A stretch of 64,000 nt of DNA from Pseudopithomyces maydicus. Lineage: Eukaryota; Ascomycota; Dothideomycetes; Pleosporales; Didymosphaeriaceae. The stretch's first letter is position 1, and every line of letters starts with the position of its first letter. The stretch is taken from positions 930,001-994,000 of the forward strand of contig JANTUC010000013.1 of assembly GCA_026873275.1 (NCBI GenBank), in the 5' to 3' direction. A model generated the notes under the pieces. That model was not told the DNA's origin. It did no database searches and worked only from the letters and a program-made list of their open reading frames with translations. A program made the position numbers and the translations under genes. Positions 1-10,264 of the stretch are shown one piece after another.

Positions 1-1005
1 ACAGCCCACTGAATATCGGATTGAGCCCTTGATAGTCAACGCGCGGATGCATGCTGTCGTAATTGGAAAGACGACATTCTGTTTTAACATCTAGTCAGTG
101 AATATGTCCATAGAATTCCAACTTTATGGGTGTCTTACTTCTTTTCCCATACCAGCCTGCACATATGTGCCCCCCTTGATAGCCACATTGATACCGGCCT
201 GGATGCACGGCTCCGCACCTGTACATTCCAACACCACATCGGCGCCCTCGCCTAAGCCAAACTCTTCCTTGATCATCTTAGCAATCTTTTCTGAATGCGC
301 AACTGGATCAACGCCATCCTCCGCCCTAGGGGGCAGAAAAGTTCCGTCAGCAGCATATTTCTTTGCAAAATCTAGCCGCGACTGTGATATGTCCACAGCA
401 ATGACCTTCTTTGCACCAGATGCCTTGGCCACAGCTTGTGATAGAACACCGATCGGTCCAGCGCCGAACACTACAACGGTCTGATTCGCCCGTACATCGG
501 CCACTTTGCAGATCTGAACAGCTACCGAGACAGGTTCAACCATGGCTGCTTCTTCCATATCCATGCTATCAGGGATCTTGTAGCAGTAGTCGCTCGCCAC
601 GGTATAGTATTTTGCCAATGTTCCATCCCATGGTGGTGTCGCGGCAAAGATGGTATCATTGCAAAGATTGTAGCTTCCTGCACGGCAGTAGTCGCATCGT
701 CGACAGGGGACACCAGGTTCGATAGCCACGCGGTCCCCGACTTTCAGGTTTGTGACTTTGGAACCGACTTCCACTACGGTACCGGAGCTCTCATGACCCA
801 GAACTATGGGGCTCTCGAGGACAAAATCGCCGATGCGACCACGTTGCCAGTAGTGTACATCACTACCGCAGATTCCGGTTTGGGCGACGTGAACGCGGAC
901 CTCAAACTCGTCGCGGAGCTTTGGAACTGGTCGATCTTCGAAGGCAACATCTTTTACTGCGCGGAGAACAAAAGATCGGTTTGTTTCGGTGGTTGTTGAA
1001 GACAT
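1..1005 (-). CDS. Xylitol dehydrogenase (D-xylulose reductase), 3' end outside window
   Basis: Zinc-dependent medium-chain dehydrogenase that would oxidise xylitol to D-xylulose with NAD+. Exon 1 is 1005-139 and begins with ATG. A 60-nt intron (138-79, GTAAG donor, CAG acceptor) leads into exon 2 (78-1), which continues past the window edge. Visible features are the catalytic zinc segment (GICGSDVHYW, then GHES), the structural zinc cluster CRRCDYCRAGSYNLC, and the Rossmann motif GAGPIG. After splicing the reading continues VVFPITTACIRALTIKGS, the polyol-dehydrogenase substrate region. L-arabinitol 4-dehydrogenase and sorbitol dehydrogenase are close relatives; xylitol dehydrogenase is preferred from overall resemblance. 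It is divergent from the SDR gene at 1621. Confidence 0.85.
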
Positions 1006-1620
1006 TATGAAAGATAGTCTCGATTCTGGGTTTGGTGATAAATTCCGAAAATGGGATTGACAAACGCGTGAGAAGAGGTGTCTTCAAAGAATTGCAGATT
1101 AAATTTGGAGCCCTGGATGAATATTTTGGTAGCTCATAAGCAGATATCGCGTTTCTGCACGCATGCTACCCTCGCTTCGAGGCGCTCTGTTGCGCTTGAG
1201 CTAAGGGTCAACGGCACCCGTCGACCCCTCCGCTAGTCGCGGGGGTGGAGCCCCACCGTGGAGTCGAGCACCGTGAGCGTCCATGTGATGGACAGCTTGT
1301 TACCTAGGATGCCGTCAGAGAGCTCTAGCTCCTGCAGGATCTCACCCTTCCGGTACTAGGCTGTGTAGTATCCGATGGGGTGTGGAGTGACTTACTAGGA
1401 ATAATGGGAAATGAAGGTGCACCCACTCCGACGCCTCCCCACGTCGCGCCCACGAGACAGATCGGCATCAGTAAGAAAGAAATTGAAATGTAGAGAGCTA
1501 ATGTCCTCCTTTTACCATAATCATCGATCTTTCTGCTGTGTTGCTCTTCTCTCTTTTTCGTAACAACTGAATACCCTCTGTTTCATACCAAGCCTACCTT
1601 CCATATTACAATATTACAAC
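1006..1620. promoter_or_regulatory. Divergent promoter between xylitol dehydrogenase and SDR
   Basis: A 615-bp non-coding interval between two divergently transcribed sugar-metabolism genes. The right part (about 1490-1620) is rich in C and T, typical of a fungal core promoter and leader just before the ATG at 1621. I see no coding potential and cannot name a regulator site with confidence. Confidence 0.5.
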
Positions 1621-2418
1621 ATGTCTCTCGCAGCGCACCCGAATCCTTCTAGCACCGTAACCTCTCATTTCTCCCTCAAAGGCCAAACCGCAGCCGTCAC
1701 GGGCGGCGTCCGAGGCATCGGTCTCTCCGCCTCACGCGCCCTCGCAGAAGCCGGCGCAAACGTCGCCATGCTCTACAGCAGTACCAAAGACGCCGACGCC
1801 ATCGCCTCACAGATAGCAAAAGACACAGGGGTGACCGTCAAAGCGTACAAAGCCAGCGTTGAAAACAAGGAAGAAATTGCGGCCGTGCTCCAGCAAATTG
1901 AGAAAGACTTTGGACGCCTGGACGTCGTCGTTGCGAATGCGGGTATTGCGAATCACCATGCGGCTGAGGATTACACTGAGGAACAGTGGCGAAAGGTCAT
2001 GGCTGTGAATCTGGACGGCGCATTTTATACTGCGCAGGCGGCGGGGAATATCTTCAAGAAGCAGGGACGTGGGAATTTGATTTTCACGGCGAGCGTGTCG
2101 GCCATTTTGGTCAACGTCCCGCAGAAGCAAGCTGCGTACAATGCTTCGAAGGCAGGCGTGGTACAGCTCGCACGGTGCTTGAGTGTGGAATGGGTGGAAT
2201 TTGCGCGTGTGAACTGCGTGAGCCCTGGATTCATTGCGACAGATATGTTGGATGTGCACCCGGAGGCGCACAGGAAGAAGTGGTTCGATATGATTCCTGC
2301 GAAAAGGATGTGCGAGCCAGATGAGCTCAAAGGAGCATATGTCTTCTTGGCGAGTCAAGCAAGTTCGTACATGACTGGTGCAAATCTGGTGATTGATGGA
2401 GGTTATACTCTGCCTTAG
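1621..2418 (+). CDS. Short-chain dehydrogenase, L-xylulose reductase / mannitol dehydrogenase-like
   Basis: Intronless 265-residue classical SDR. The cofactor motif TGGVRGIG is at residues 27-34, NAG follows in VVANAGIA, and the catalytic set is Ser160, Tyr173 and Lys177 (in AAYNASK). It ends in the usual IDGGYT segment. The sequence type is that of fungal NADP(H) sugar reductases (mannitol 2-dehydrogenase, sorbose reductase, L-xylulose reductase). Its divergent pairing with xylitol dehydrogenase favours L-xylulose reductase, which makes the xylitol that enzyme oxidises, but this is inference. The exact substrate cannot be read from sequence. Confidence 0.85.
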   Translation: MSLAAHPNPSSTVTSHFSLKGQTAAVTGGVRGIGLSASRALAEAGANVAMLYSSTKDADAIASQIAKDTGVTVKAYKASVENKEEIAAVLQQIEKDFGRLDVVVANAGIANHHAAEDYTEEQWRKVMAVNLDGAFYTAQAAGNIFKKQGRGNLIFTASVSAILVNVPQKQAAYNASKAGVVQLARCLSVEWVEFARVNCVSPGFIATDMLDVHPEAHRKKWFDMIPAKRMCEPDELKGAYVFLASQASSYMTGANLVIDGGYTLP

Positions 2419-3095
2419 GTGGTTGCTACCGAAACTATTTGATGAATGAATATTATCTTCTACATAGCGGACAGAATATGAATTTTCTCACGACACAAAG
2501 GTCTTACTAAAGCAACCGGCCATTGTGTTGAGAAGGGTACGAAACCATGATTCAGCAGCTACGAAGGCCATGACCAAGTTTCTCCTATCTTGTCTCACGC
2601 GACGCCGCGAAGACCCAAGTGCATTTGCCGAAGGGCTAGATGCAGAAATTGGAACACCCCTGCAGCGACCTTTTCTTCCGCCATGCTCTATAGCTCCGGA
2701 GGAGGTCACCCCAGAGCCTCACACACCATCCGTGCGAATACTTACATGCTAACCAATTCTGAAGCCTGGCCACGCGACCCCGTACTACTCAAGTTAAGTT
2801 AACGTGTCTCTACATTCCCCGAAGTGGGGGATTCGTGCAGTGTAGCATGCCGATATTACTCCACATTCTACACACAGGGAGAAGGGCGACCCTCAATTGC
2901 CTTATGTTATCGTGGCCTTAATCCACTGAGACCCAAAGCAGTATTCATCGATCCACTATCGGGGGATTATGGTAACCCACAAGCTCTTATATAGTCCTTA
3001 GTATAGCCTGTTCAGTAGATATAGTTCCATACCCAACTTTGCATTTTCGATTCCTGTGTTTTATACCCAAGTCATTTGACGTTTCTACTTCCAAT

Positions 3096-4048
3096 ATGAC
3101 GGCCAACGGAACCACAAACGGCAACGGTGCCGCCAGGAAGTCCATCCGGGCTCCAAACCCACCCCTGAAGGACAGTGTCTTCGACATGTTTCGTCTTGAT
3201 GGAAAGACCGCTATCATAACAGGTGGTTCGGGTGGAATCGGGTACGAAGTCGCACGTGCACTGGCCGAAGCAGGGGCGAACGTGAGTGAGATTACTTCCA
3301 ATCCTTTTTATTGTGTCTAATGAAATGTGAATACAGATTGCAATATGGTATGCGTCTTCCAAGAAAGCCCACGCACTCGCTCAGACCATCGCTTCCGATT
3401 TCAACGTCAAGACAAAAGCCTACCAGGTCGCAGTAGAAGACTATGATGCAGTTGAGAAAGCCGTTGCAGATGTGGTACAGGACTTTGGCCGACTGGACAT
3501 CATGATCGCGAACGCTGGCATCCCTACCAAAGCAGGGGGGCTGGATGACAAGGTCGAGGATTGGAATAGAGTTCGGGCTATCGATTTTGACGGCGCGTAT
3601 TACTGTGCCCGTGCGGCTGGCCTGGTATTTAGGAAACAAGGATGTAAGTCGTTACTCACCTTGATTCATCGGTGCAACTGCTGATAATAGCGTAGTCGGC
3701 AACTGCATCTTCACGGCTTCCATGTCCGGCCACGCCGCAAATGTTCCCCAGGAACAATCCTGCTACAATGCCTGCAAGGCGGGCGTTATCCACCTCACAA
3801 AATCACTTGCTGTGGAATGGGCAAAGTGGGGTGGTCGGGTCAACAGCGTGTCTCCTGGCTATATCGACACGGAAATTTCTGGAGATTGTCCTTTTGAGAT
3901 GAAAGAAGAGTGGTTCAGCTTGACACCCCTGAAGCGCGATGCTGATCCTCGGGAACTCAAGGCGGCTTATTTGTATTTGGCAAGTGATGCAAGCACCTAT
4001 ACTACCGGTGCGGATCTGGTCATTGATGGAGGATACACTTGTAGATAG
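3096..4048 (+). CDS. Second short-chain dehydrogenase, sugar reductase-like
   Basis: 281-residue SDR in three exons: 3096-3281, 3337-3643 and 3696-4048. Introns have GTGAGT and GTAAGT donors, and the last two exons share a codon. Motifs are TGGSGGIG, NAG (IANAGIP) and the active-site YNACK, ending in VIDGGYTCR. It is clearly a paralogue of the SDR at 1621, with a longer Asn/Gly/Thr-rich N-terminus (MTANGTTNGNG). A TATA-like TTATATAG lies near 2988, about 105 bp before the start. An upstream in-frame extension exists but falls in the likely leader, so the ATG at 3096 is preferred. Likely substrate is a pentulose or hexulose; the pair may be successive or alternative reductases of one pathway. 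Confidence 0.85.
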
Positions 4049-4771
4049 ATCTTCGGCGTGCACAAATCTACTCCTAAAATGATTACACCCTTTGGTATCG
4101 GCATCAGCGACGTGCTTCTAATCTCATGCATCATAATTGTGAGTAATGTCTCTCTATTGTATGGCGACATATGGATCGCCTTCAGACACTGTGATCTACT
4201 AAGAAAGCGACGTTGCTATGCTTAGGGTATTGCGTACGCAGAAGCCATCCAGAAAACCCATGTTCAATTCAAAGAGAACGTAGGCACGGCCATGAATTCC
4301 GATGAGCGATCGCATTTGTCTAGAGTATGACTCTTTTCAGTAAGACTACCGGTATAGACTAGTCTATCACGAATAATAGACATGACGTCGTTGCATCCTG
4401 AGCCGCATTCCAATGCCGACTAGTTCCTTGGTTTATGCATCGGCCCGAATCACACAGGGGCGACAGTCGCCCGCAAAACCGCGGAGCAGCGCGCAACGGC
4501 CCACAGTGCACCGCGGTTCCCGGGAAATTGGTGCGGAACCTGGGGAGCGTACGCGCGAATGGCAAGTTCTGGGGACCCCGCGCCCATCGAACGACATGTG
4601 GAGTTAATCGTTCCACGCGTGTTTAGACGCGATGGCGAGTAATGTAAGCATAGGCTACAACGTGTATTAAAAGCAGACATCCTTCGACGAATTGAGTAGA
4701 GCAGTTGGTGATCTCCAACAACTTATCCGATTGTCTTTTGGCCTTTTGTTAGGTTGTGGCAGGCGAACAAA
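4049..4771. promoter_or_regulatory. Promoter region of the sugar transporter with two CCGCGG palindromes
   Basis: A 720-bp non-coding interval. Within it a GC-rich patch (about 4440-4620) carries two CCGCGG palindromes at 4479-4484 and 4511-4516. Inverted CGG triplets are the usual half-sites of Zn2Cys6 proteins, and one such regulator is encoded nearby at 6582-8783. Binding is inference. Confidence 0.35.
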
Positions 4772-6448
4772 ATGAAGGACGAACAGATTGTCGGTCGCGC
4801 GTTAGCGGAGGTGTTGCCCCAGACGAATAGATACTGGTTTCAAACACCACATCTCCTAAGGTTGAATCTGATTCTACTTATTCCACTCCTTTCTTCATCT
4901 GTAGCAGGTTACGATGGTATGTTTGTCAAAAACATGATTTTATGCATGGCTGAGGAATTTAGGATCGTTGATGAATGGCCTTCAATCTTTAAAGCAATGG
5001 CAAGACTACTTCGGCAACCCTGCCGGAGCGCTTCTCGGCTTGATTAATGCTGCTCAATCAATCGGATCAGTCGCCGTACTCCCTTTCGTTGGTGTTTTAT
5101 CGGACAAATATGGAAGACGCGTAGTGCTTCTCAGCGGTCTTATCGGAGTCATCGTTGCCACAATCATCCAAGCTACAGCGACCACGCTTGCACAGTTCGT
5201 GGTCTCACGCTTTGTAGTCGGGGCCGCTGGTATGTTCGTTGTGCAACCTTCACCAATGCTCATTGCCGAACTTGCATACCCTACCCATAGAGGCAAATAC
5301 ACCTCTGCTTTTTGGACAATGTACTACCTGGGCGCGATTCTTGCAGCTTGGACGACATTTGGCACGGAAAAACGACAAGATAACTGGAGCTGGAGAGTCC
5401 CAACTATTCTGCAGGCAGGATACCCGCTCGTTCAGCTCGCCTTCTTCTGGGCCCTTCCGGAATCTCCTAGGTACGGCTCATGCGCTTGTTTTGTTTCAAC
5501 TGCTAACGTCATAAAGGTGGCTTGTCGCACAAGAACGCACAGAAGAAGCACACGCCATTCTGACGAAATACCACGCCGGTGGAGATTTAGACAGCCCCCT
5601 TGTCAATCGCGAGATGAGCGAGATTGTCCAGGCTATCCGAACAGAAAGAGCTGCATCGTCTGTTAATTGGGGCACGCTAGTTGCAACGCCTGGAAACCGC
5701 AAGAGACTGTTCATTGCAGTATGTCTCGGCGCGTTCGCACAATGGAACGGTATTGGTGAGTTATCCAGAGCGGAGTTTCACTGGGAAAGTGTTGACAATT
5801 TTTGCAGGTGTCGTCAGCTACTACTTAACGCTCGTACTTGATTCCATCGGCATCACCGACTCCTTCGACCAAACCCTCATCAACGGCCTCCTTCAGATCT
5901 TCAACTTTGGGGCTGCTCTGGGTGCAGCTTTCTTGGTGGATCGTCTTGGACGACGAACGCTCTTCATTTGGAGTGGAATCGGCATGCTGATTTCGTACAT
6001 TATCTGGACCGCCTGCTCCGCCGTCAACAACGAACAAAACAACAAGGCAGCTGGTTACGTGGTAGTTGTGTGCCTTTTTGCCTTCTACTTCCACTACGAT
6101 ATTGCCTATACGCCTCTGCTCATGTCTTACCCCACAGAGATATTTCCGTATACACTCCGATCCAAGGGCATAACCTGCGAGTTGCTTTCAATTTACTGCT
6201 CTTTGGTGATTGCCGCCTTTGTCAATCCAATAGGCATGGAAAACCTCGGCTGGAAGTATTACATCGTCTTTTGCTGCTTCCTGGTTGTCTTTCTGGCAGT
6301 CACTTTTGTGTTCTTCCCCGAAACCAAGGGTCGCAGTCTGGAGGAGATTGCTGAGATTTTTGATGGCCCGGGCGCAGCCATCGATGTGAATGAGACAGAG
6401 AAAAAGCAGATCATTGCGGACAAGGAGCATAGAGAGATGGTGGCATAG
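4772..6448 (+). CDS. MFS sugar transporter (SP family)
   Basis: Proton-coupled sugar porter in the plasma membrane. Four exons, 4772-4916, 4963-5470, 5517-5755 and 5808-6448, give 510 residues with phase-compatible joins. The first intron is 46 nt. Family marks are GYDG followed by LMNGLQSLKQW in TM1, DKYGRR in loop 2-3, PESPRW before the central loop, DRLGRR in the second half, and the C-terminal PETKGRSLEEI. The type resembles fungal lactose-permease/hexose-transporter relatives; the substrate is not known. It lies tail-to-tail with the Zn2Cys6 gene, 133 bp apart, and downstream of two sugar reductases, so pentose or polyol import is the likely role. Confidence 0.88.
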
Positions 6449-6581
6449 TGAAGTGATTAACTTCGTACACTGTGGAGCGAACAGACTTGCTCTTCGTTCG
6501 CTTCCGTGTCGTATGAACGAGACCTGTAGCCTTTTATGAATTTCAGAGCAAGTTTTTATATGTCTAAAGTTGGAAATGCCT

Positions 6582-8783
6582 TCACTCCCATGGAAATTGA
6601 ATGGTACCAGTATTTTCAGGCTGGTCCATTGTAGGCTGAGACATGTCACCCATTCCAGTAAAGAAATTGTTCCACAGGCCATCTTGCATCAGGACGTCAA
6701 CATCAGCCGGGTTCGCGTTGGGCCACATCATAGCGTAAACACTATTGATCTGTGTCTGCGGGGACTCCTGGGTTGACTCGAGAGGCGCATAGTTGGCGAT
6801 GGTCGTACTGTCGGGAGTTGACCCGGCGGCGTGATCATGGATCTGAGGCTGTAGGAATGGCCCGCACAATCGTTGTATAACGTTATAGCAGTCTTGCGCG
6901 CTGGGATTCAGATTCGAGATGAGTTGCATGGTATGCAGTGTCTGATTGATCTGATTGCGCCAGTTGGCCGACGAAGGCGCATTAGGTTCGTTACGAAGGC
7001 ACACACAGGGTATCAGCGAGGCTTGGAAAAGGAAATACAAGGCGTACCACGCAGCTAAGCGTGTTGGCGGAGTGGCGGCCCAAAATTCGGTTATGGCGAT
7101 TATACTCGCTTCAGCGTCTCTAAGGCAGCGATCAGATGCTTCTTGCACAGCCGAGGGAATAGCATCGCTGTTGCTATTTCCATCGAGTGCTCTCGCTTGA
7201 AGTACGCGACGTATTACGTAGGGTCGGTACATGATGATTCGAAAGTTGTGAAGGCGCCACCACATGATAGCATGGCCGGTGGCGAACTTAGGAAGCATGG
7301 GTGAGCTTTGGCGGTACCACAACGGAACGGATGACTCCCACTTTCTTATCAGCGTATCGTCCAATCGAATGAGTTCCGAGGCAGAAGGGAACGGTATGGA
7401 AATAACGCGCGTGTAGATATCACTAGTCATCATGTGAAATTTGGACTGAATAATGACAGCACTAAAGGTGGTGGCATGGTCTGCTTCACTGGGCAGAGAG
7501 CGTGATAGATTGGTGAGTGCTCTGTCATTCACATTGAGCGGCAAAGACACTTCGACGTTGCGATTGGGCCACGCCAATGGCCGTCCAAAGGTGATGGCTG
7601 CGCCTATGTTAAAAACGTACATGCACCACCATACACGACGTCGGATCTCCATGTTGAGGGGTGAGATGTCCCAATCGTGAAACTCTTTGTGCAGCCCGAG
7701 CCCCATAGCCATGTGCAGTGCAAGGCCTAGATAGTTGTAGCCACTGTTGGGCTTGTTGCGCTTTTGAAGGTAGTTGGACATGAGAGTCAGTGTCTGCACG
7801 AGAGTGATGTTGCCCATCTCCAGACTCTCAATGTTCATGTTGGATTTGGCAGCCATGAAGAGACGGCGGTCAGTATCAGTGGGAGAGGTAGCAGCGGTGA
7901 AATGGCCGATGGCGGCAATCATGAAGGCCAGGGCATGCCAGCTGCGCCCGGACGGACGCGGGATGACCTGGGAGTACTGGGCCCTAAATGTGTGTTCTTC
8001 GACGAGTGGGTAGGAGTTGTGGTACAATGCAAAGTAGGAGTCGATGGCTGCGTCCAGATCGACCGATGCCATGTCGAGCACATCCCACAGCGGCGTGTCC
8101 AGCCAATGTTCCGAGACGGTGGACGCGGGAGCTGTTGGTGGAGGGTGGGACGCGACCTTCTTGTATGATGCGTGTGCATCCGGGAGGAGCAGTCGCAGCA
8201 TGGCTGCCCCCGAGGCGACGCCCAAATAGCCTGCTTCGTTGTCGTCGACGGTCAGCGACGCCATGCCATCGGCCGCACCCTCGTCTTCGCCCTGGGATGT
8301 ATGCGTGGCAGCGTTTGCCTCTTGCAGGCCCACATCCTGCGTCTGTTCGGACCAGCTGTAGTCGGCAAGGCCGGACGGCGGTCCCTCAAAGGCCAGAGGC
8401 GGTCCATCTGTCGACTGTGTCCCGTCTTCGCCGCTGTCTGGGGCTGCGGATAGGGCTCCTCCTCCCGCAGCGGCTTCTTCCGCTTCTGCTGCGTCCAGAG
8501 GGCCGCTGGGGCTCTGCTGTTGAAGCCGGCCCAGGCTTGCTTCGGCCCGGTGTGCGCGAGCTTCGGCCCTGGCGGCCTGTAGTTGGGCGCGTCGTAGCTG
8601 CTCCTCGACTTGGGTCAGGTATTTACGCGTCAAGGGCGTTCTGCTGTGTCTCTCATAGAGGCAATGCCGCCTGTTCCTCCTGCAAGGCCCGCATTCTGGC
8701 AGAGTCTTGTCGCAGCGCGCTTTTCGTCGTCTACACTCGTTGCACGCCTGGTCGCGGTCGGTGTCTCGGATTTCGCTTTCCAT
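6582..8783 (-). CDS. Zn2Cys6 transcription factor with fungal-specific TF domain
   Basis: 733-residue regulator read from the first in-frame ATG (8783) as one exon. The binuclear zinc cluster uses Cys14, 17, 24, 31, 34 and 41 (spacing C-x2-C-x6-C-x6-C-x2-C-x6-C). A Gal4-type linker (YERHSRTPLTRKYLTQVEEQL) and an Ala/Arg-rich coiled coil follow. The middle segment is Ser/Gly/Ala-rich. A fungal transcription-factor homology domain covers about residues 250-560 (SYFALYHNSYPLVEEHTF, RRRVWWCMYVF). The gene ends beside the sugar transporter and is the only regulator in the block, so local control of these genes is a reasonable inference. Confidence 0.88.
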   Translation of the reverse strand: MESEIRDTDRDQACNECRRRKARCDKTLPECGPCRRNRRHCLYERHSRTPLTRKYLTQVEEQLRRAQLQAARAEARAHRAEASLGRLQQQSPSGPLDAAEAEEAAAGGGALSAAPDSGEDGTQSTDGPPLAFEGPPSGLADYSWSEQTQDVGLQEANAATHTSQGEDEGAADGMASLTVDDNEAGYLGVASGAAMLRLLLPDAHASYKKVASHPPPTAPASTVSEHWLDTPLWDVLDMASVDLDAAIDSYFALYHNSYPLVEEHTFRAQYSQVIPRPSGRSWHALAFMIAAIGHFTAATSPTDTDRRLFMAAKSNMNIESLEMGNITLVQTLTLMSNYLQKRNKPNSGYNYLGLALHMAMGLGLHKEFHDWDISPLNMEIRRRVWWCMYVFNIGAAITFGRPLAWPNRNVEVSLPLNVNDRALTNLSRSLPSEADHATTFSAVIIQSKFHMMTSDIYTRVISIPFPSASELIRLDDTLIRKWESSVPLWYRQSSPMLPKFATGHAIMWWRLHNFRIIMYRPYVIRRVLQARALDGNSNSDAIPSAVQEASDRCLRDAEASIIAITEFWAATPPTRLAAWYALYFLFQASLIPCVCLRNEPNAPSSANWRNQINQTLHTMQLISNLNPSAQDCYNVIQRLCGPFLQPQIHDHAAGSTPDSTTIANYAPLESTQESPQTQINSVYAMMWPNANPADVDVLMQDGLWNNFFTGMGDMSQPTMDQPENTGTIQFPWE

Positions 8784-9196
8784 GAGAGGTGCAAGACATG
8801 GCAGCAAGCATTGTCTTTAGCGTGGTGGCATGGCTGACGGCTTGCTTAGAGGAGCTCATGTCACCGCGGGGTCTAGTCGCCCGCAGAACGACCGAGCCCC
8901 GACCTGCATCTCTTCCACGAGGGTGCCGACCGTCTTTGATGTCAAAAAAAAGGGTCGTCGATTTAAGTTGCTTTTGAATTGACTGAAATGGCTCGCTACA
9001 TGTAAAAGGTACCGTCCATCGCACCACTGGCCAACCCAACCACGCTTCGTCCTTCTCTTCCGAGACCGGAATAACATTGTTCCATACCGCTTCGTCACCA
9101 CTTCACCCCAGATCGTGTGTTGCAGTATACCAAGTCAATTGCTATTGCAAATACCACATTCTGTTCTCGGATTTTATTTCTGATGTTCAGCCGCTG

Positions 9197-10264
9197 CTAC
9201 TCTAGCCCTTGAAGCCAGTTTCCCACAATTCTATTTACCCCGTGCGGGTCCTCCAGCATTAGCCAGTGGCTGGCATCCAGCGGTTCGATGGTTAGATTTT
9301 CAAAGCTCGATTGCATATCTTCGTTGTAGTGTCTTGGCAAGACCGAAAAATCCTGAAGACTGGGAATGAACAATGCCGGCAGCTTGTACACAAACTCTCC
9401 GGCCTTGGCAATGTCCACCTCATCCTCGAAATTCATACGTCGCGTGCGGTACGAGTTCCATTCCGACCGTATACCATTCCGGTGAATAGCATCGACGTAG
9501 ATGTCCAGTTCTTCCTTTTTGAGGAATCCTGACTCCGGAACGACATACGGTAAGACATCATACAGTATGCCTGATTTTTCAGAAATTGCATACCGTCCGT
9601 CTGCCGTCGATCCGCCCACCAACGCAGTGAGAAGACTGCGAATCTCCTCCTTGGTCGTGAAATTACGGTCGAACGAGACGTCGCGCCACTGAAGCTGGTA
9701 ACCCCACGTTGGAAATGTGCCATCCTTCACTAGTTCCTCCATATCCACCCACTCGGTATTTGGCCCGTAGTAAGCTTTTGTGTAAGGGAAGCTCATAGCG
9801 AACATCGCTTTCGTTTTGGCAGGATACAGCATTGGGAATTTGTACGCCATGCCCGCACCCCAGTCGTGACCTCCGACAATAACCTGCGCATCGGGACCTA
9901 GAACCTCATCGATAAGTGCGGCCATATCTGCGCCAATCTCTTTGAAGGTGTACCGTGAGATGGCGCATGGTGCGAAGCTGCGAGAGGCGCCGAGCATGTC
10001 GGGAGCAATGACGCGGTACCCTAAGGAGGAGAGAAATTGAATTTGGTGGTGCCATCCATATGAAAAATCCGGCAGTCCATGGAATAGAAGAACATTACCT
10101 TTCGGAGCGACATTCTCTGCTGGATGTGCATGGAGGTAATGGTAGGTTTGGTTGCGGAGTCTGACGTAGTGCGATGTTGTTCCGTTGACCGCCCCAGGGA
10201 CGTCTTCTGGGACGGATGGAGACAATGCATCTAGCAGATAGAGAAAGAGCGAAGCGAGCTTCAT
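9197..10264 (-). CDS. Secreted alpha/beta-hydrolase, epoxide hydrolase-like
   Basis: 355-residue alpha/beta hydrolase with a hydrophobic N-terminus (MKLASLFLYLLDAL) that fits a short signal peptide. The oxyanion motif HGLP is at 62-65, nucleophile Asp134 sits in GGHDWG, and the general-base His is near 333 (DASHW). Asp rather than Ser at the elbow points to epoxide hydrolase or dehalogenase rather than esterase. Lid-domain tyrosines in PYTKAYYGP fit epoxide-ring activation. The ATG at 10264 is the first in frame. It is upstream of and co-directional with the Zn2Cys6 gene; a link to sugar metabolism is not evident. Confidence 0.8.
   Translation of the reverse strand: MKLASLFLYLLDALSPSVPEDVPGAVNGTTSHYVRLRNQTYHYLHAHPAENVAPKGNVLLFHGLPDFSYGWHHQIQFLSSLGYRVIAPDMLGASRSFAPCAISRYTFKEIGADMAALIDEVLGPDAQVIVGGHDWGAGMAYKFPMLYPAKTKAMFAMSFPYTKAYYGPNTEWVDMEELVKDGTFPTWGYQLQWRDVSFDRNFTTKEEIRSLLTALVGGSTADGRYAISEKSGILYDVLPYVVPESGFLKKEELDIYVDAIHRNGIRSEWNSYRTRRMNFEDEVDIAKAGEFVYKLPALFIPSLQDFSVLPRHYNEDMQSSFENLTIEPLDASHWLMLEDPHGVNRIVGNWLQGLE

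Noticed and set aside
1160..1400. Structured-looking GC-rich segment considered as a tRNA or ncRNA
   Set aside because: No B-box or cloverleaf could be laid out; it lies in a divergent promoter.
7988..8785. Long plus-strand open frame opposite the Zn2Cys6 gene
   Set aside because: It is antisense to a clearly coding, GC-rich region with canonical zinc-cluster cysteines; its Arg/Pro/Cys-rich composition is typical of an antisense shadow.
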